NCBI GenBank assembly: GCA_023423655.1 | Contig: JAFAFE010000006.1 | Coordinates: 940,085-1,004,084, forward strand | DNA from: Pseudomonadota bacterium | GTDB taxonomy: Bacteria; Pseudomonadota; Alphaproteobacteria; Sphingomonadales; Sphingomonadaceae | DNA length: 64,000 bases | Direction: 5' to 3' | Shown here: positions 33,234 through 41,458 of the stretch, piece after piece | Layout of the letters: each line of letters begins with the position of its first letter | Numbering within the stretch: the first letter of the stretch is position 1 | Translations under genes and position numbers: made by a program | The notes under the pieces: generated by a model | Database searches by the model: none | The model's input: only the letters and a program-made list of their open reading frames with translations | Told to the model about the DNA's origin: nothing

Positions 33234-35429
33234 ATGACCCAGAACGCTTCATCAAACGCCGCCGAAATCACCCCCGACATTGTTGCCGAACATGGCCTTA
33301 GTCCGGAAGAATATGAGCGCGTGTTGAACGCGCTTGGCCGGACGCCCAATCTGGTCGAACTCGGCATATTTTCGGTGATGTGGTCGGAGCATTGCTCGTA
33401 TAAATCGAGCCGCATCCATTTGAAGAAGCTCCCCACCGAAGGCCCGCAAGTGATTTGCGGTCCCGGCGAAAATGCGGGCGTGGTCGATATTGGTGACGGC
33501 CAAGCGGCGATCTTCAAGATGGAATCGCACAATCACCCCAGCTACATCGAACCCTATCAGGGTGCGGCAACCGGCGTCGGCGGTATTTTGCGCGACGTGT
33601 TCACTATGGGCGCGCGGCCCATCGCCAATATGAATGCGCTGCGCTTTGGTCGTCCCGACCATCCCAAGATGCGCCACCTCATCGACGGCGTGGTGCGCGG
33701 CATTGGCGGTTATGGTAATTGTGTCGGCGTGCCGACCGTCGGCGGCGAGGTCAATTTCCACACCGCCTATGACGGCAATATCCTTGTCAACGCGATGACC
33801 GTAGGGGTCGCCGAAACCGACAGGATTTTCTATTCGGCCGCGTCCGGCGTCGGCAATCCGATTGTCTATGTCGGCTCCAAGACAGGGCGCGACGGTATTC
33901 ATGGCGCGACCATGGCGAGCGCGGACTTTGGCGAAGATGCCGAAGAAAAGCGCCCGACCGTGCAGGTGGGCGATCCGTTCACCGAAAAATTGCTCATCGA
34001 AGCCTGCCTTGAACTGATGGCCTCCGACGCGATTGTTGCGATTCAGGATATGGGCGCGGCGGGCCTCACCTCGTCGTCGGTGGAAATGGCGTCAAAGGGC
34101 GGCGTCGGCATCCGGCTCGACATGAACAAAGTGCCGCAGCGCGAAACCGGCATGACGGCTTATGAAATGATGCTGTCGGAAAGCCAAGAGCGGATGCTCA
34201 TGGTGTTGAAGCCGGGGCGCGAGGCGTTTGCCGAAGAGATTTTCAAAAAATGGGAATTGGACTTTGCGGTCATCGGCGAAGTCACTGACACGGGCCGCAT
34301 GGTGCTGGAGCATCATGGCGCGGTTGTGTGCGACATTCCGCTCGCGCCCTTGGCCGATGATGCGCCGCTCTATGACCGCCCGCATTTGAGCCAAGCGGAT
34401 TATAAGGCGTGGGCGGCGGTAAAGCCGCTCGGCGATGTGCCTGAATCAACCGACATCGGCGCCGATTTGTTGAAGCTTATGGCCTCGCCCGACATCGCCT
34501 CGCGGCGGTGGATCTGGGAGCAATATGACAATAAGGTCGGCGGTGACACGGTGCAGATACCGGGCGGCGACGCGGCGGTCGTGCGCGTCCACGGCACCGA
34601 AAAAGCCATCGCCATTTCGACCGATTGCACCCCGCGCTATTGCTATGCCGATCCTTATGAAGGCGGAAAACAGGCGGTTGCGGAATGTTACCGCAACCTG
34701 TCGGCGGTCGGCGCGACCCCGCTCGCCATCACCAACTGCCTCAATTTCGCTAACCCGCAGCGCCCCGAAATCATGGCGCAGATTGTCGGATGTCTCAACG
34801 GCATGGCCGATGCCTGCCGCGCGCTCGACTTCCCGATCGTGAGCGGCAATGTGTCCTTATATAATGAAAGCAAGGCGACCGGCGGCGGCTCTGCCATTTT
34901 ACCGACCCCCGCGATTGGCGGCATTGGCTTGCTCGCGGACTGGCGCAAAAATGCGACGATTGGCAACCTCAAGGAAGGCGATACCATCTGGCTCGTCGGG
35001 GGACATGGCACGCATTTGGGTCAATCATTGTGGCTGCGCGAAATTCTTGGCCGCGAAGATGGCGCGGCACCCGCTGTCGACCTAGCTAGCGAGCGTCAAT
35101 CGGCAGACTTTATCCGGACGCTTATCGCCCAAGGCAAAGCGCACGCAGTGCATGATCTGTCCGATGGCGGCCTCGTCGTCGCATTGGCTGAAATGGCGCT
35201 TGCTGCCAACAAAGGCATCGCCGCACGCACGGCCATGGGCACAACATGGACTATCGCCGAAGCATTCGGCGAAGATCAGGGACGCTATCTTGTCGCGAGT
35301 GACGAGGAGATTGAGGGCGCCGTACCCGTGGGCACAGTTACCGGTCGAACGGTTCACGGCATTGCCCTGCAAGACTTGCGCGCCGCCCATGAAGGTTTCT
35401 TCCCCACGCTGATGGCAGGCGAAGTTTAA
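33234..35429 (+). CDS. purL: phosphoribosylformylglycinamidine synthase subunit PurL
   Basis: A 731-residue small-type PurL, the synthetase subunit that makes FGAM from FGAR, ATP and glutamine-derived ammonia together with PurQ and PurS. GIFSVMWSEHCSYKSSRIHLK, GDGQAAIFKMESHNHPSYIEPY, GGILRDVFTMGARPIA and VHDLSDGGLVVALAEMAL are the family blocks. purQ, purS and purC are not in the window. ATG 33234 has a short AGGG purine run upstream. Confidence 0.97.
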   Translation: MTQNASSNAAEITPDIVAEHGLSPEEYERVLNALGRTPNLVELGIFSVMWSEHCSYKSSRIHLKKLPTEGPQVICGPGENAGVVDIGDGQAAIFKMESHNHPSYIEPYQGAATGVGGILRDVFTMGARPIANMNALRFGRPDHPKMRHLIDGVVRGIGGYGNCVGVPTVGGEVNFHTAYDGNILVNAMTVGVAETDRIFYSAASGVGNPIVYVGSKTGRDGIHGATMASADFGEDAEEKRPTVQVGDPFTEKLLIEACLELMASDAIVAIQDMGAAGLTSSSVEMASKGGVGIRLDMNKVPQRETGMTAYEMMLSESQERMLMVLKPGREAFAEEIFKKWELDFAVIGEVTDTGRMVLEHHGAVVCDIPLAPLADDAPLYDRPHLSQADYKAWAAVKPLGDVPESTDIGADLLKLMASPDIASRRWIWEQYDNKVGGDTVQIPGGDAAVVRVHGTEKAIAISTDCTPRYCYADPYEGGKQAVAECYRNLSAVGATPLAITNCLNFANPQRPEIMAQIVGCLNGMADACRALDFPIVSGNVSLYNESKATGGGSAILPTPAIGGIGLLADWRKNATIGNLKEGDTIWLVGGHGTHLGQSLWLREILGREDGAAPAVDLASERQSADFIRTLIAQGKAHAVHDLSDGGLVVALAEMALAANKGIAARTAMGTTWTIAEAFGEDQGRYLVASDEEIEGAVPVGTVTGRTVHGIALQDLRAAHEGFFPTLMAGEV

Positions 35430-35699
35430 AATCCTCCCCACTTGTGGGGAGTTGGCAGTGCGAAGCGCTGACGGAGGGGGCTATCCGCCTGACGCGACGT
35501 TGGCTTAAACTACCAGCCCCCTCCACCATGCCGCGCATGGCCACCTCCCCGCAAGCGGTGAGGGTTGCAAAGCCACACAAAAAAAATCCTCCCGCGAGGG
35601 TGGGCTTATGGAGCGGTCTAGCGTTGCCACACCATAAGCCCACCTTCGCGGAAGGAGGAGGAGGGAAGGGTCCCTTCGGAAAATTTTGTCAGGAAAGGC
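35430..35699. repeat. intergenic palindromic repeats after purL
   Basis: The 270-bp gap between convergent genes holds a CCTCCCCACTTGTGGGGAG hairpin directly after purL and GGGGGCT / AGCCCCCTC arms around it. A second, near-perfect inverted repeat follows: GGTGGGCTTATGG (about 35600) and CCATAAGCCCACC (about 35643), flanked by CCTCC and GGAGG outer arms. These are typical REP-like intergenic palindromes; they may also serve as terminators. Confidence 0.7.
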
Positions 35700-36656
35700 T
35701 CATGCGGTCGCGAGCTTGGCATCCCCCGTTGCCGGGCCATTGCCGAGCATATCATAAGGGTTGATGCCGCCTTCCTTCCACATGCGATGCACTTCGGCAT
35801 AATGGCGTGCGGGGGTGATGTTGAGGCTCTTGCGCGCTTCATCGAGCGGCATGGCGAGCAGTTCGCGGATCGGCAGTTCGGACACGCGCGGGCAGGCTTT
35901 GCCAAGCCGTTGGCCTTCGCGGATCGCGCGCAGAACCGGCGCTTTGCTCTTGACCTGCTTCTTGATGTTAAGCCCGGCCATATAGCCGATGAACAGATGC
36001 GCAAGGCTGGGCGACTGGCTGTAGGTGAAAGCCAGCACACAGGCTTCACCGAGCGCATCGCGGCCATAGCCGGTCAATACATGGAGCAGGTCATGCGTGT
36101 CGCGATTGCGGTTCGAATACCAGTCGAACTTGTCGATATAGACCGGGCGACCTTCGCGGAAACGGTCAAATTCTTCGACCAGTCCGGCGGCGGTCAGCCC
36201 TTCTTTTTCCATAAAGTCGCAATAGGCATGGGCGACGCTGCCCGCCGGAAAACGGCGCAACGCTTCATGATCGTCGAGCAAGGCAGGCAGATAGGGCTCA
36301 TCGCGCATCGCCGCGCGACCTTCGGCGCTGTCGCTGTAACGTTCCGCCGCGTCCATAAAGCCCGCCCAAGGCAGGGCTTCGAAAATATAAAAGACTTCCT
36401 CGGTCCGCTCCTTGTCCTTGAGCAGCTCCTGGAAATGGTGCCAAGCCTTACCGGGCCGCATTTTGGGCTTTTCGCGCGCCAGATCGGCGAGCGGCAGCGC
36501 GAGCAGCGCATCGCCCGACAGCGCGCGGGTATCGCGCGGCGCTGGCGTTGCTTCATACGATGCAGCATATGGCGCCGCCGCCGTTGCAAAGGTTGCGGGT
36601 TCAGCGGTGTTCTCGTGGCGCACCGCGTCGTTCAGAGAGGGTGAGTAGCTGTCCAT
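35700..36656 (-). CDS. coq4: ubiquinone biosynthesis protein Coq4 homologue
   Basis: A 318-residue protein of the Coq4 family, involved in ubiquinone assembly (recently assigned to C1 decarboxylation/hydroxylation). The metal-binding signature HDLLHVLTGYGRDALGE is intact. The C-terminal TPARHYAEVHRMWKEGGINPYDML is well conserved. The first 60 residues are A/P/T-rich and longer than usual. It stands alone on the minus strand, divergent from bfd. Confidence 0.93.
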   Translation of the reverse strand: MDSYSPSLNDAVRHENTAEPATFATAAAPYAASYEATPAPRDTRALSGDALLALPLADLAREKPKMRPGKAWHHFQELLKDKERTEEVFYIFEALPWAGFMDAAERYSDSAEGRAAMRDEPYLPALLDDHEALRRFPAGSVAHAYCDFMEKEGLTAAGLVEEFDRFREGRPVYIDKFDWYSNRNRDTHDLLHVLTGYGRDALGEACVLAFTYSQSPSLAHLFIGYMAGLNIKKQVKSKAPVLRAIREGQRLGKACPRVSELPIRELLAMPLDEARKSLNITPARHYAEVHRMWKEGGINPYDMLGNGPATGDAKLATA

Positions 36657-36744
36657 GACCCCACCATAACACTACTTACACATGTGTCAATAATATTTTT
36701 GCGCATAATTTTATCGCGCAAAAAGAAAGGCAGCAGCACCCTAT

Positions 36745-36759
36745 TGCAAATCATTATCA
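36745..36759 (+). promoter_or_regulatory. Fur-box-like operator upstream of bfd
   Basis: TGCAAATCATTATCA matches the inner Fur box TGATAATNATTATCA at 12 of 14 defined positions, with a perfect right half. It lies 36 bp upstream of the bfd ATG and divides bfd from the divergent coq4. Iron repression of bfd is known in many bacteria, which fits. Confidence 0.65.
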
Positions 36760-36794
36760 ATCCGCTATCTAGCTAATGAGAAGGATTCGCATCT

Positions 36795-37046
36795 ATGATC
36801 GTGTGCAGTTGCAACAATATCCGCGAGAAAGATTTGCGCGCCGCCGCGCAAAACGGGGCGGAACGCGCGCATCAGGCCTATGCCGCGTGCGGCGGCAAAA
36901 TCCAGTGCGGGCAATGCCTTCCTTTTGCACGTGAGATTCTCTCGCAAGAGCGCGGAAAACTGCAAAAAATTGACCCTGCCCCCTGTGCAAAAGCGCATGG
37001 GGCTGATATTCTCCCCTTTCCACAAGAACGGCGGATGCGCGCCTGA
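36795..37046 (+). CDS. bfd: bacterioferritin-associated ferredoxin
   Basis: An 83-residue [2Fe-2S] protein. C4, C6, C38 and C41 (VCSC and QCGQC) are the expected cluster ligands in a BFD-like fold. It reduces bacterioferritin to mobilise stored iron. The C-terminal 30 residues (GKLQKIDPAPCAKAHG onward) are longer than in E. coli Bfd. It lies 63 bp upstream of bfr and behind a Fur-box-like site. Confidence 0.93.
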   Translation: MIVCSCNNIREKDLRAAAQNGAERAHQAYAACGGKIQCGQCLPFAREILSQERGKLQKIDPAPCAKAHGADILPFPQERRMRA

Positions 37047-37109
37047 CATTGACCTTCATAAGGTCCGTCTTTCGCGCTTCGCCCCATAATTACAAAGGGT
37101 AGAATCGCT

Positions 37110-37589
37110 ATGAAGGGCGACGATAAGGTCATCGAATTTTTGAATATTGCGCTCAAGAACGAGTTGACCGCGATCAACCAATATTGGCTGCATTACCGTA
37201 TGCTCGATGATTGGGGCATGAAACGCCTCGCCGCGTTCGAGCGCGAAGAATCGATCGACGAGATGAAACATGCCGACCAGTTGGCCGAACGCATCCTGTT
37301 TCTGGACGGCCTCCCCAATTTCCAATTGCTCGGCCGCCTGCGCATTGGCGAAAATGTGCAGGAAGTTCTCGAATCCGACCTTGCGCTGGAACATGAAGCG
37401 ATTCCGTTGCTGCGCGATGCAATCGAACATTGCGAAAAAGTGCGCGACTATATCAGCCGCGATCTGTTCGCTTCCATATTGGAAAGCGAAGAACATCATG
37501 TCGATGAACTGGAAACCCAATTGTCGCTGGTCGAAAGCATGGGCCTGCAAAATTATATCCAGCTCCATTCCAAACCGGCGTCGGAATAA
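37110..37589 (+). CDS. bfr: bacterioferritin
   Basis: A 159-residue heme-containing ferritin. E18, E51, H54, E94, E127 and H130 of the di-iron ferroxidase site are all present at the E. coli positions, as is the heme ligand M52. MKGDDKVIEFLN is the family N-terminus. It stores iron as a 24-mer in the cytoplasm and pairs with bfd. An SMP-30-like gene starts six bases after its stop. Confidence 0.97.
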   Translation: MKGDDKVIEFLNIALKNELTAINQYWLHYRMLDDWGMKRLAAFEREESIDEMKHADQLAERILFLDGLPNFQLLGRLRIGENVQEVLESDLALEHEAIPLLRDAIEHCEKVRDYISRDLFASILESEEHHVDELETQLSLVESMGLQNYIQLHSKPASE

Positions 37590-37594
37590 GCGGC

Positions 37595-38806
37595 TTGGCG
37601 GGTAAGGCTTTTGCACTTGGTGCCGTCGCGGCCATCATGGCGGCGACGGCTCCCGCTGTCCCTGTGGCAGCGCAGACGGAGGCCGAAGCACGCGAGGGCG
37701 TGCCCTATCTTGAAGCCGCCGTTACGGCGCGGCCGGACGATCCCAATCTACGCTATTATCTCGCCAATTTCCGCCTGCGCGCAGGGGATAAAGCAGGTGC
37801 GCTCGCCGCCTTGCAAGAGGTGATGCGCCTTGGTGACGGCTTCCTCCCCATCCCCGATTTTTTCGGGGCTCTGGAGGGCGACCCCGCTTATGGGCGCATC
37901 TATCAGTCTTTCGAGCAAAAATTGCCCCGCGTGTCGCGCGGGAAAGTCTGGGCGACCTTGCCCGGTCCCACCATCTTCCCCGAAGGTATTGCCGCTTATG
38001 ACGGCGATTTTTTCCTGTCCAGCATGGCCGATGGCGCGATCTGGCGGGTGAGCAAGAATAAGGATTTCCGCAAAATCCATAAAAGCGACGGCACCCCGCG
38101 ACTCGGTCTTGCGATAGATCGCAAGCGCGACCGGCTGTGCAGCGTCGTCACCAACGGCTTCCTTGCGGCAGCCGAAAAGCAGCGCATCAACCGTGTCGAA
38201 TGTCTGGCCTTGAAGGATGGCCGCTTGCTGTCTTCGGTCGATGTCAAAGAGGCGGTGCAGTTGAACGATCTCGCCATCGACCCCGATAGCGGCACCATCT
38301 ATGCGACCGACAGCGCGGCGGGGCCGGTGTGGAAGATTGCGCCCGACGGCACGGTCAGCCGTCTGATCGACGCCTATGGCGGGGCCAATGGCATCACCTT
38401 TGACGATAGCGGCCATCTTTATATCGCGCACAATACCGGCATTGCGCGCATTACTGCCGCGACGGGCAAAACCGTCACGCCGCGCCTTGCCTCCCGATCC
38501 CGCGAAACGGTGGCGGGGATTGACGGGCTTTACTGGCATCAGGGCAGCCTGATCGGCGTGCAGAATGTCACCAATCCGGGGCGCGTCATCCGCATCCTGC
38601 TGGGCAAAGACGGCGCGATTGACAAGGTCGAAACGCTGCAATCGCATCATGACACATGGATGAAAGAGCCGACCACGGCGGCACTGTCAGGCCATCATCT
38701 GGTGCTGCTCGCCACCACCCAAATGAGCCGTCTCCAACCCGATGGCACGGTGCGCGATGCCGATACGGTCAGCCCGCCGGTGCTGGCGCGGATTCCGCTG
38801 CGTTGA
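37595..38806 (+). CDS. exported SMP-30/gluconolactonase-like beta-propeller protein
   Basis: A 403-residue protein: a signal peptide, then a helical TPR-like segment (residues 28-85, YLEAAVTARPDDPNLRYYLA), then a six-bladed beta-propeller. IFPEGIAAYDG carries the metal-binding Glu, VQLNDLAIDPDSGTIYATD the N-D pair, and YGGANGITFDDSG a further blade. Substrate is unknown; it may be a lactonase or only a binding protein. The start is TTG 37595, with GGAA upstream, giving a full signal peptide; ATG 37637 would remove half of it. It follows bfr by six bases and overlaps the DUF418 gene. Confidence 0.78.
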   Translation: MAGKAFALGAVAAIMAATAPAVPVAAQTEAEAREGVPYLEAAVTARPDDPNLRYYLANFRLRAGDKAGALAALQEVMRLGDGFLPIPDFFGALEGDPAYGRIYQSFEQKLPRVSRGKVWATLPGPTIFPEGIAAYDGDFFLSSMADGAIWRVSKNKDFRKIHKSDGTPRLGLAIDRKRDRLCSVVTNGFLAAAEKQRINRVECLALKDGRLLSSVDVKEAVQLNDLAIDPDSGTIYATDSAAGPVWKIAPDGTVSRLIDAYGGANGITFDDSGHLYIAHNTGIARITAATGKTVTPRLASRSRETVAGIDGLYWHQGSLIGVQNVTNPGRVIRILLGKDGAIDKVETLQSHHDTWMKEPTTAALSGHHLVLLATTQMSRLQPDGTVRDADTVSPPVLARIPLR

Positions 38807-40047
38807 GTGAGGCGGCAAGCGCCGCTGCGCGCATCACGACATTGGACGCGACGCGCGGGGTGGCGGTCATCGGCATATTGCTGATGAACATTATCAGCTT
38901 TTCGATGCCCGCCCCGGCTTATTTCAACCCGATGAGTTGGGGCGGCACCAGCGCGGCGGACATGGCCGCTTATCTGCTCTCCGCCATCTTTGTCGACAGC
39001 AAGATGCGCGCGCTTTTCTCGCTGCTGTTCGGGGCAAGCATGGTGCTGGTCATCGACCGCGCATCGGCCAAGGGCGAAAATGGCGGCAAGGTCCATTTCC
39101 TGCGCATGGCGACCCTGTTGCTGATCGGCCTCGCCCATCTTTATCTGCTGTGGCAGGGGGATATATTAACGCTCTATGCCATGTGCGGCATGGTCGCTTT
39201 CCTGTTCATCGACAAAGCGCCGCGCACGCTTTTATGGATTGCGCTCGCTTTGTTCGGTCTGGGCCTGTTCCTGTGGCTAAGCCTCACTGTGCCGCTGCTC
39301 ACTATGGGTCATATGGTCGATCAGGGCAGCTTGCCCGCGACGATGCAGCAGGATTGGGAGGATATGCTCCCGATTATCGGCGGATCGGCCGAGGCGATTG
39401 CCCAAGAGGTTACCGCGATGCGCGGCAATTATGCCACAGTCTTCGCCTATCGCGCCGAATGGCTCGCCGCTCCTTTGGCTCAGTTTCTGCTCTATGGTCC
39501 CGAAACCATTGCGTTGATGCTCGTAGGAGCCGCGATGCAGCGAAGCGGCTTTTTCAGCGGCGGCTGGACGCGCGCGCAGCTTACGAGGCTTGGCTGGGGG
39601 TTGGGCGTGCCCGCACTCCTCATTCTCGCCCTGCTCCATCTATGGCTGTGGCAGGCCGGTTTCCCCGCTGTCGAAACCTTCCTAGTCGCCGTCTGGGTGA
39701 GCGCGCCATTCGATTATTTGCTCGCCATCGCTTATGCCGCGATCATCGTGCTGCTGGTCAGCACGCATAGCCAAAGCGCGCTTGTGCAGCGCCTTGCCGC
39801 CACGGGGCGCGCGGCGTTCAGCAATTATCTCGGCACCACAATTGTCATGACCACGCTCTTTTACGGCTATGGCCTCGGCCTGTTCGGCACCATCGCGCGC
39901 GCGGCGGTCTATCTGTTCGTGGTGGGGGCAGCGATGCTTATGCTGCTCTGGTCCAAGCCTTGGCTCGACCGCTTCCATTACGGCCCGATGGAATGGCTAT
40001 GGCGCAGCATGGCGCGTGGGAGATTGCAGCCGCTCCGCAAGCGCTGA
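38803..40047 (+). CDS. DUF418 (YeiB-like) multi-pass membrane protein
   Basis: A 414-residue membrane protein with about nine hydrophobic segments. TTLDATRGVAVIGILLMNI is the DUF418 N-terminus, MRALFSLLFGASMVL its second block, and AAFSNYLGTTIVMTTLFYGYGLGLFG the C-terminal block. Function is not established. The start is taken as TTG 38803, forming a TTGA overlap with the SMP-30-like gene and giving the family N-terminus; no ATG exists near it. The two may be co-translated. Confidence 0.82.
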   Translation: MSEAASAAARITTLDATRGVAVIGILLMNIISFSMPAPAYFNPMSWGGTSAADMAAYLLSAIFVDSKMRALFSLLFGASMVLVIDRASAKGENGGKVHFLRMATLLLIGLAHLYLLWQGDILTLYAMCGMVAFLFIDKAPRTLLWIALALFGLGLFLWLSLTVPLLTMGHMVDQGSLPATMQQDWEDMLPIIGGSAEAIAQEVTAMRGNYATVFAYRAEWLAAPLAQFLLYGPETIALMLVGAAMQRSGFFSGGWTRAQLTRLGWGLGVPALLILALLHLWLWQAGFPAVETFLVAVWVSAPFDYLLAIAYAAIIVLLVSTHSQSALVQRLAATGRAAFSNYLGTTIVMTTLFYGYGLGLFGTIARAAVYLFVVGAAMLMLLWSKPWLDRFHYGPMEWLWRSMARGRLQPLRKR

Positions 40048-40053
40048 CGCGTC

Positions 40054-40353
40054 CTACCCCGCCTGCTTATCCCTATGGCGGCTCATGAACAGGCCGCTCT
40101 GGCGTCCTAAAATCACGCCGACCATACCGATTGCGATCATGCCGAGGTCGCTTGGTTCATCAAGGCCGATGGCGTGCATCGTCGCGACCGCCTTGGCCAA
40201 GCCGGTCTGGGCATAAGCGGGGGTGACGAGCGCAAAGCCGGTGACCACCACCAATGCCATGATGGTGAGCCAGGGCAGGCGGCGCTTCCAGCGTTGCAAC
40301 GGCGCAGGGCCGGACGACGGATGCTCTTCAACGTCCACGGGCTGGTAAGCCAT
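40054..40353 (-). CDS. mini-protein with signal peptide and PEP-CTERM-like tail
   Basis: A 99-residue protein with no recognised enzyme domain. A basic/hydrophobic segment (RWKRRLPWLTIMALVVVTG) ends in AYA-Q, a likely signal peptidase site. It is followed by only about 17 residues, then EPSD, a hydrophobic stretch (LGMIAIGMVGVILG) and a basic end (MSRHRDKQAG). That tripartite tail resembles PEP-CTERM/exosortase-sorting tails. ATG 40353 has AAGGA nine bases upstream. It is 188 bp downstream of hisF in the same direction, with a structured leader. Confidence 0.7.
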   Translation of the reverse strand: MAYQPVDVEEHPSSGPAPLQRWKRRLPWLTIMALVVVTGFALVTPAYAQTGLAKAVATMHAIGLDEPSDLGMIAIGMVGVILGRQSGLFMSRHRDKQAG

Positions 40354-40541
40354 GGTGCCAAATCCTTCATGGTCCGTGAACAAACCCCCTGTTTGTTCCG
40401 GCGCATTGGTTAATGATGCGACGAGTCCGGCCTCTTTCTGCGCCGGTTATGCGCGTGTTAATAAGGTAAATGCCGCTGCGCGCCAAGCCTGTTTGCACAT
40501 AAAAGCGCAACGAAACGGGACGAGTGGTGTAACGCTTTGTA
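40354..40541 (-). other. structured leader of the mini-protein gene
   Basis: On the minus strand two perfect 8-bp stems are seen: CCGGCGCA/TGCGCCGG with a 30-odd base loop, and GAACAAAC/GTTTGTTC with loop AGGGG. The second is 20 bases before the ribosome-binding site. No U-tract follows, so neither is a terminator. No known riboswitch consensus was recognised. Confidence 0.4.
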
Positions 40542-41315
40542 TTACAACCCGATCGGCGTGCGGGCGGGCAATCCGGCGGCGCGGAAGGCGGCATGGGCGT
40601 CGGCGATGCTCGCTTGGCCGAAATGGAAGATGGAGGCGGCCAACACGGCGCTGGCATGGCCTTCGCGCACCCCTTCGACGAGGTGTTCAAGGCTACCGAC
40701 CCCGCCCGACGCAATCACCGGCACAGATACCGCATCGGCAATCATGCGGGTAAGCGCAAGGTCATAGCCATCGCGCGTGCCGTCGCGGTCCATCGAGGTC
40801 ACAAGCAATTCGCCCGCGCCCAATCGGGTGAGCTTCACCGCATGGGCGAGGGCGTCAATGCCGGTCGCGGTGCGGCCCCCGTGGGTGAAAATTTCCCAGC
40901 GGCCCGGCTCTACCTGCCGCGCGTCGATGGAGGCGGTGATGCACTGGCTGCCAAAGCGTTCCGCAATGTCCGCGACCAGTTCGGGACGAGCGACGGCTGC
41001 GCTATTGACCGCCACCTTGTCCGCGCCTGCCAGCAAGAGGGCGCGCGCATCTTCATGGCTGCGCACGCCCCCGCCGACGGTCAGCGGCATGAAGCATTGG
41101 CTCGCGGTGCGCTCGACCATATCGAGCAAGGTGCCGCGCCCTTCATGGCTTGCGGAAATGTCGAGGAAGCACAGTTCATCCGCGCCCGCTGCATCATAAG
41201 CGCGCGCCTGTTCAACCGGATCGCCTGCGTCCTTCAAATCGACAAAATTGACGCCTTTGACCACGCGGCCATCTTTAACGTCGAGGCAGGGGATGACGCG
41301 GACGCGGACGGTCAA
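40542..41315 (-). CDS. hisF: imidazole glycerol phosphate synthase subunit HisF
   Basis: A 257-residue cyclase subunit that forms imidazole-glycerol phosphate from PRFAR using ammonia from HisH. The TIM barrel has IPCLDVKDGRVVKG (catalytic Asp of the first strand), LTVGGGVRS, AVNSAAV, and SMDRDGTRDGYD with the second catalytic Asp. It follows hisA after 143 bp that contain a palindromic repeat, whereas hisB-hisH-hisA are almost contiguous. Confidence 0.97.
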   Translation of the reverse strand: MTVRVRVIPCLDVKDGRVVKGVNFVDLKDAGDPVEQARAYDAAGADELCFLDISASHEGRGTLLDMVERTASQCFMPLTVGGGVRSHEDARALLLAGADKVAVNSAAVARPELVADIAERFGSQCITASIDARQVEPGRWEIFTHGGRTATGIDALAHAVKLTRLGAGELLVTSMDRDGTRDGYDLALTRMIADAVSVPVIASGGVGSLEHLVEGVREGHASAVLAASIFHFGQASIADAHAAFRAAGLPARTPIGL

Positions 41316-41327
41316 TTAAGCCTCCCG

Positions 41328-41403
41328 TAGTGCTGAGCTTGTCGAAGCACGGTCAGAAGGTGGCGCTAAGCCTGAGCCACGTGCTTCGACAGGCTCAGCA
41401 CTA
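41328..41403. repeat. palindromic repeat in the hisA-hisF gap
   Basis: TAGTGCTGAGCTTGTCGAAG at 41328 onward and its mirror CTTCGACAGGCTCAGCACTA ending 41403 form 23-bp arms with one mismatch around a 30-base centre. Beside it, TGGGGAGAGTCTTTG occurs twice (41411-41425, 41438-41452). The first repeat is related to the one at 52476-52549. Confidence 0.85.
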
Positions 41404-41458
41404 GCGGGTGTGGGGAGAGTCTTTGCCACAACGGGTTTGGGGAGAGTCTTTGTCACTC

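Noticed and set aside
35430..35699. Possible CRISPR-like array after purL
   Set aside because: The repeats are palindromes of different sequence without regular spacers; there are no cas genes.
40354..40541. Possible c-di-GMP or other riboswitch in the mini-protein leader
   Set aside because: The stems are real, but I cannot match conserved riboswitch loop sequences.
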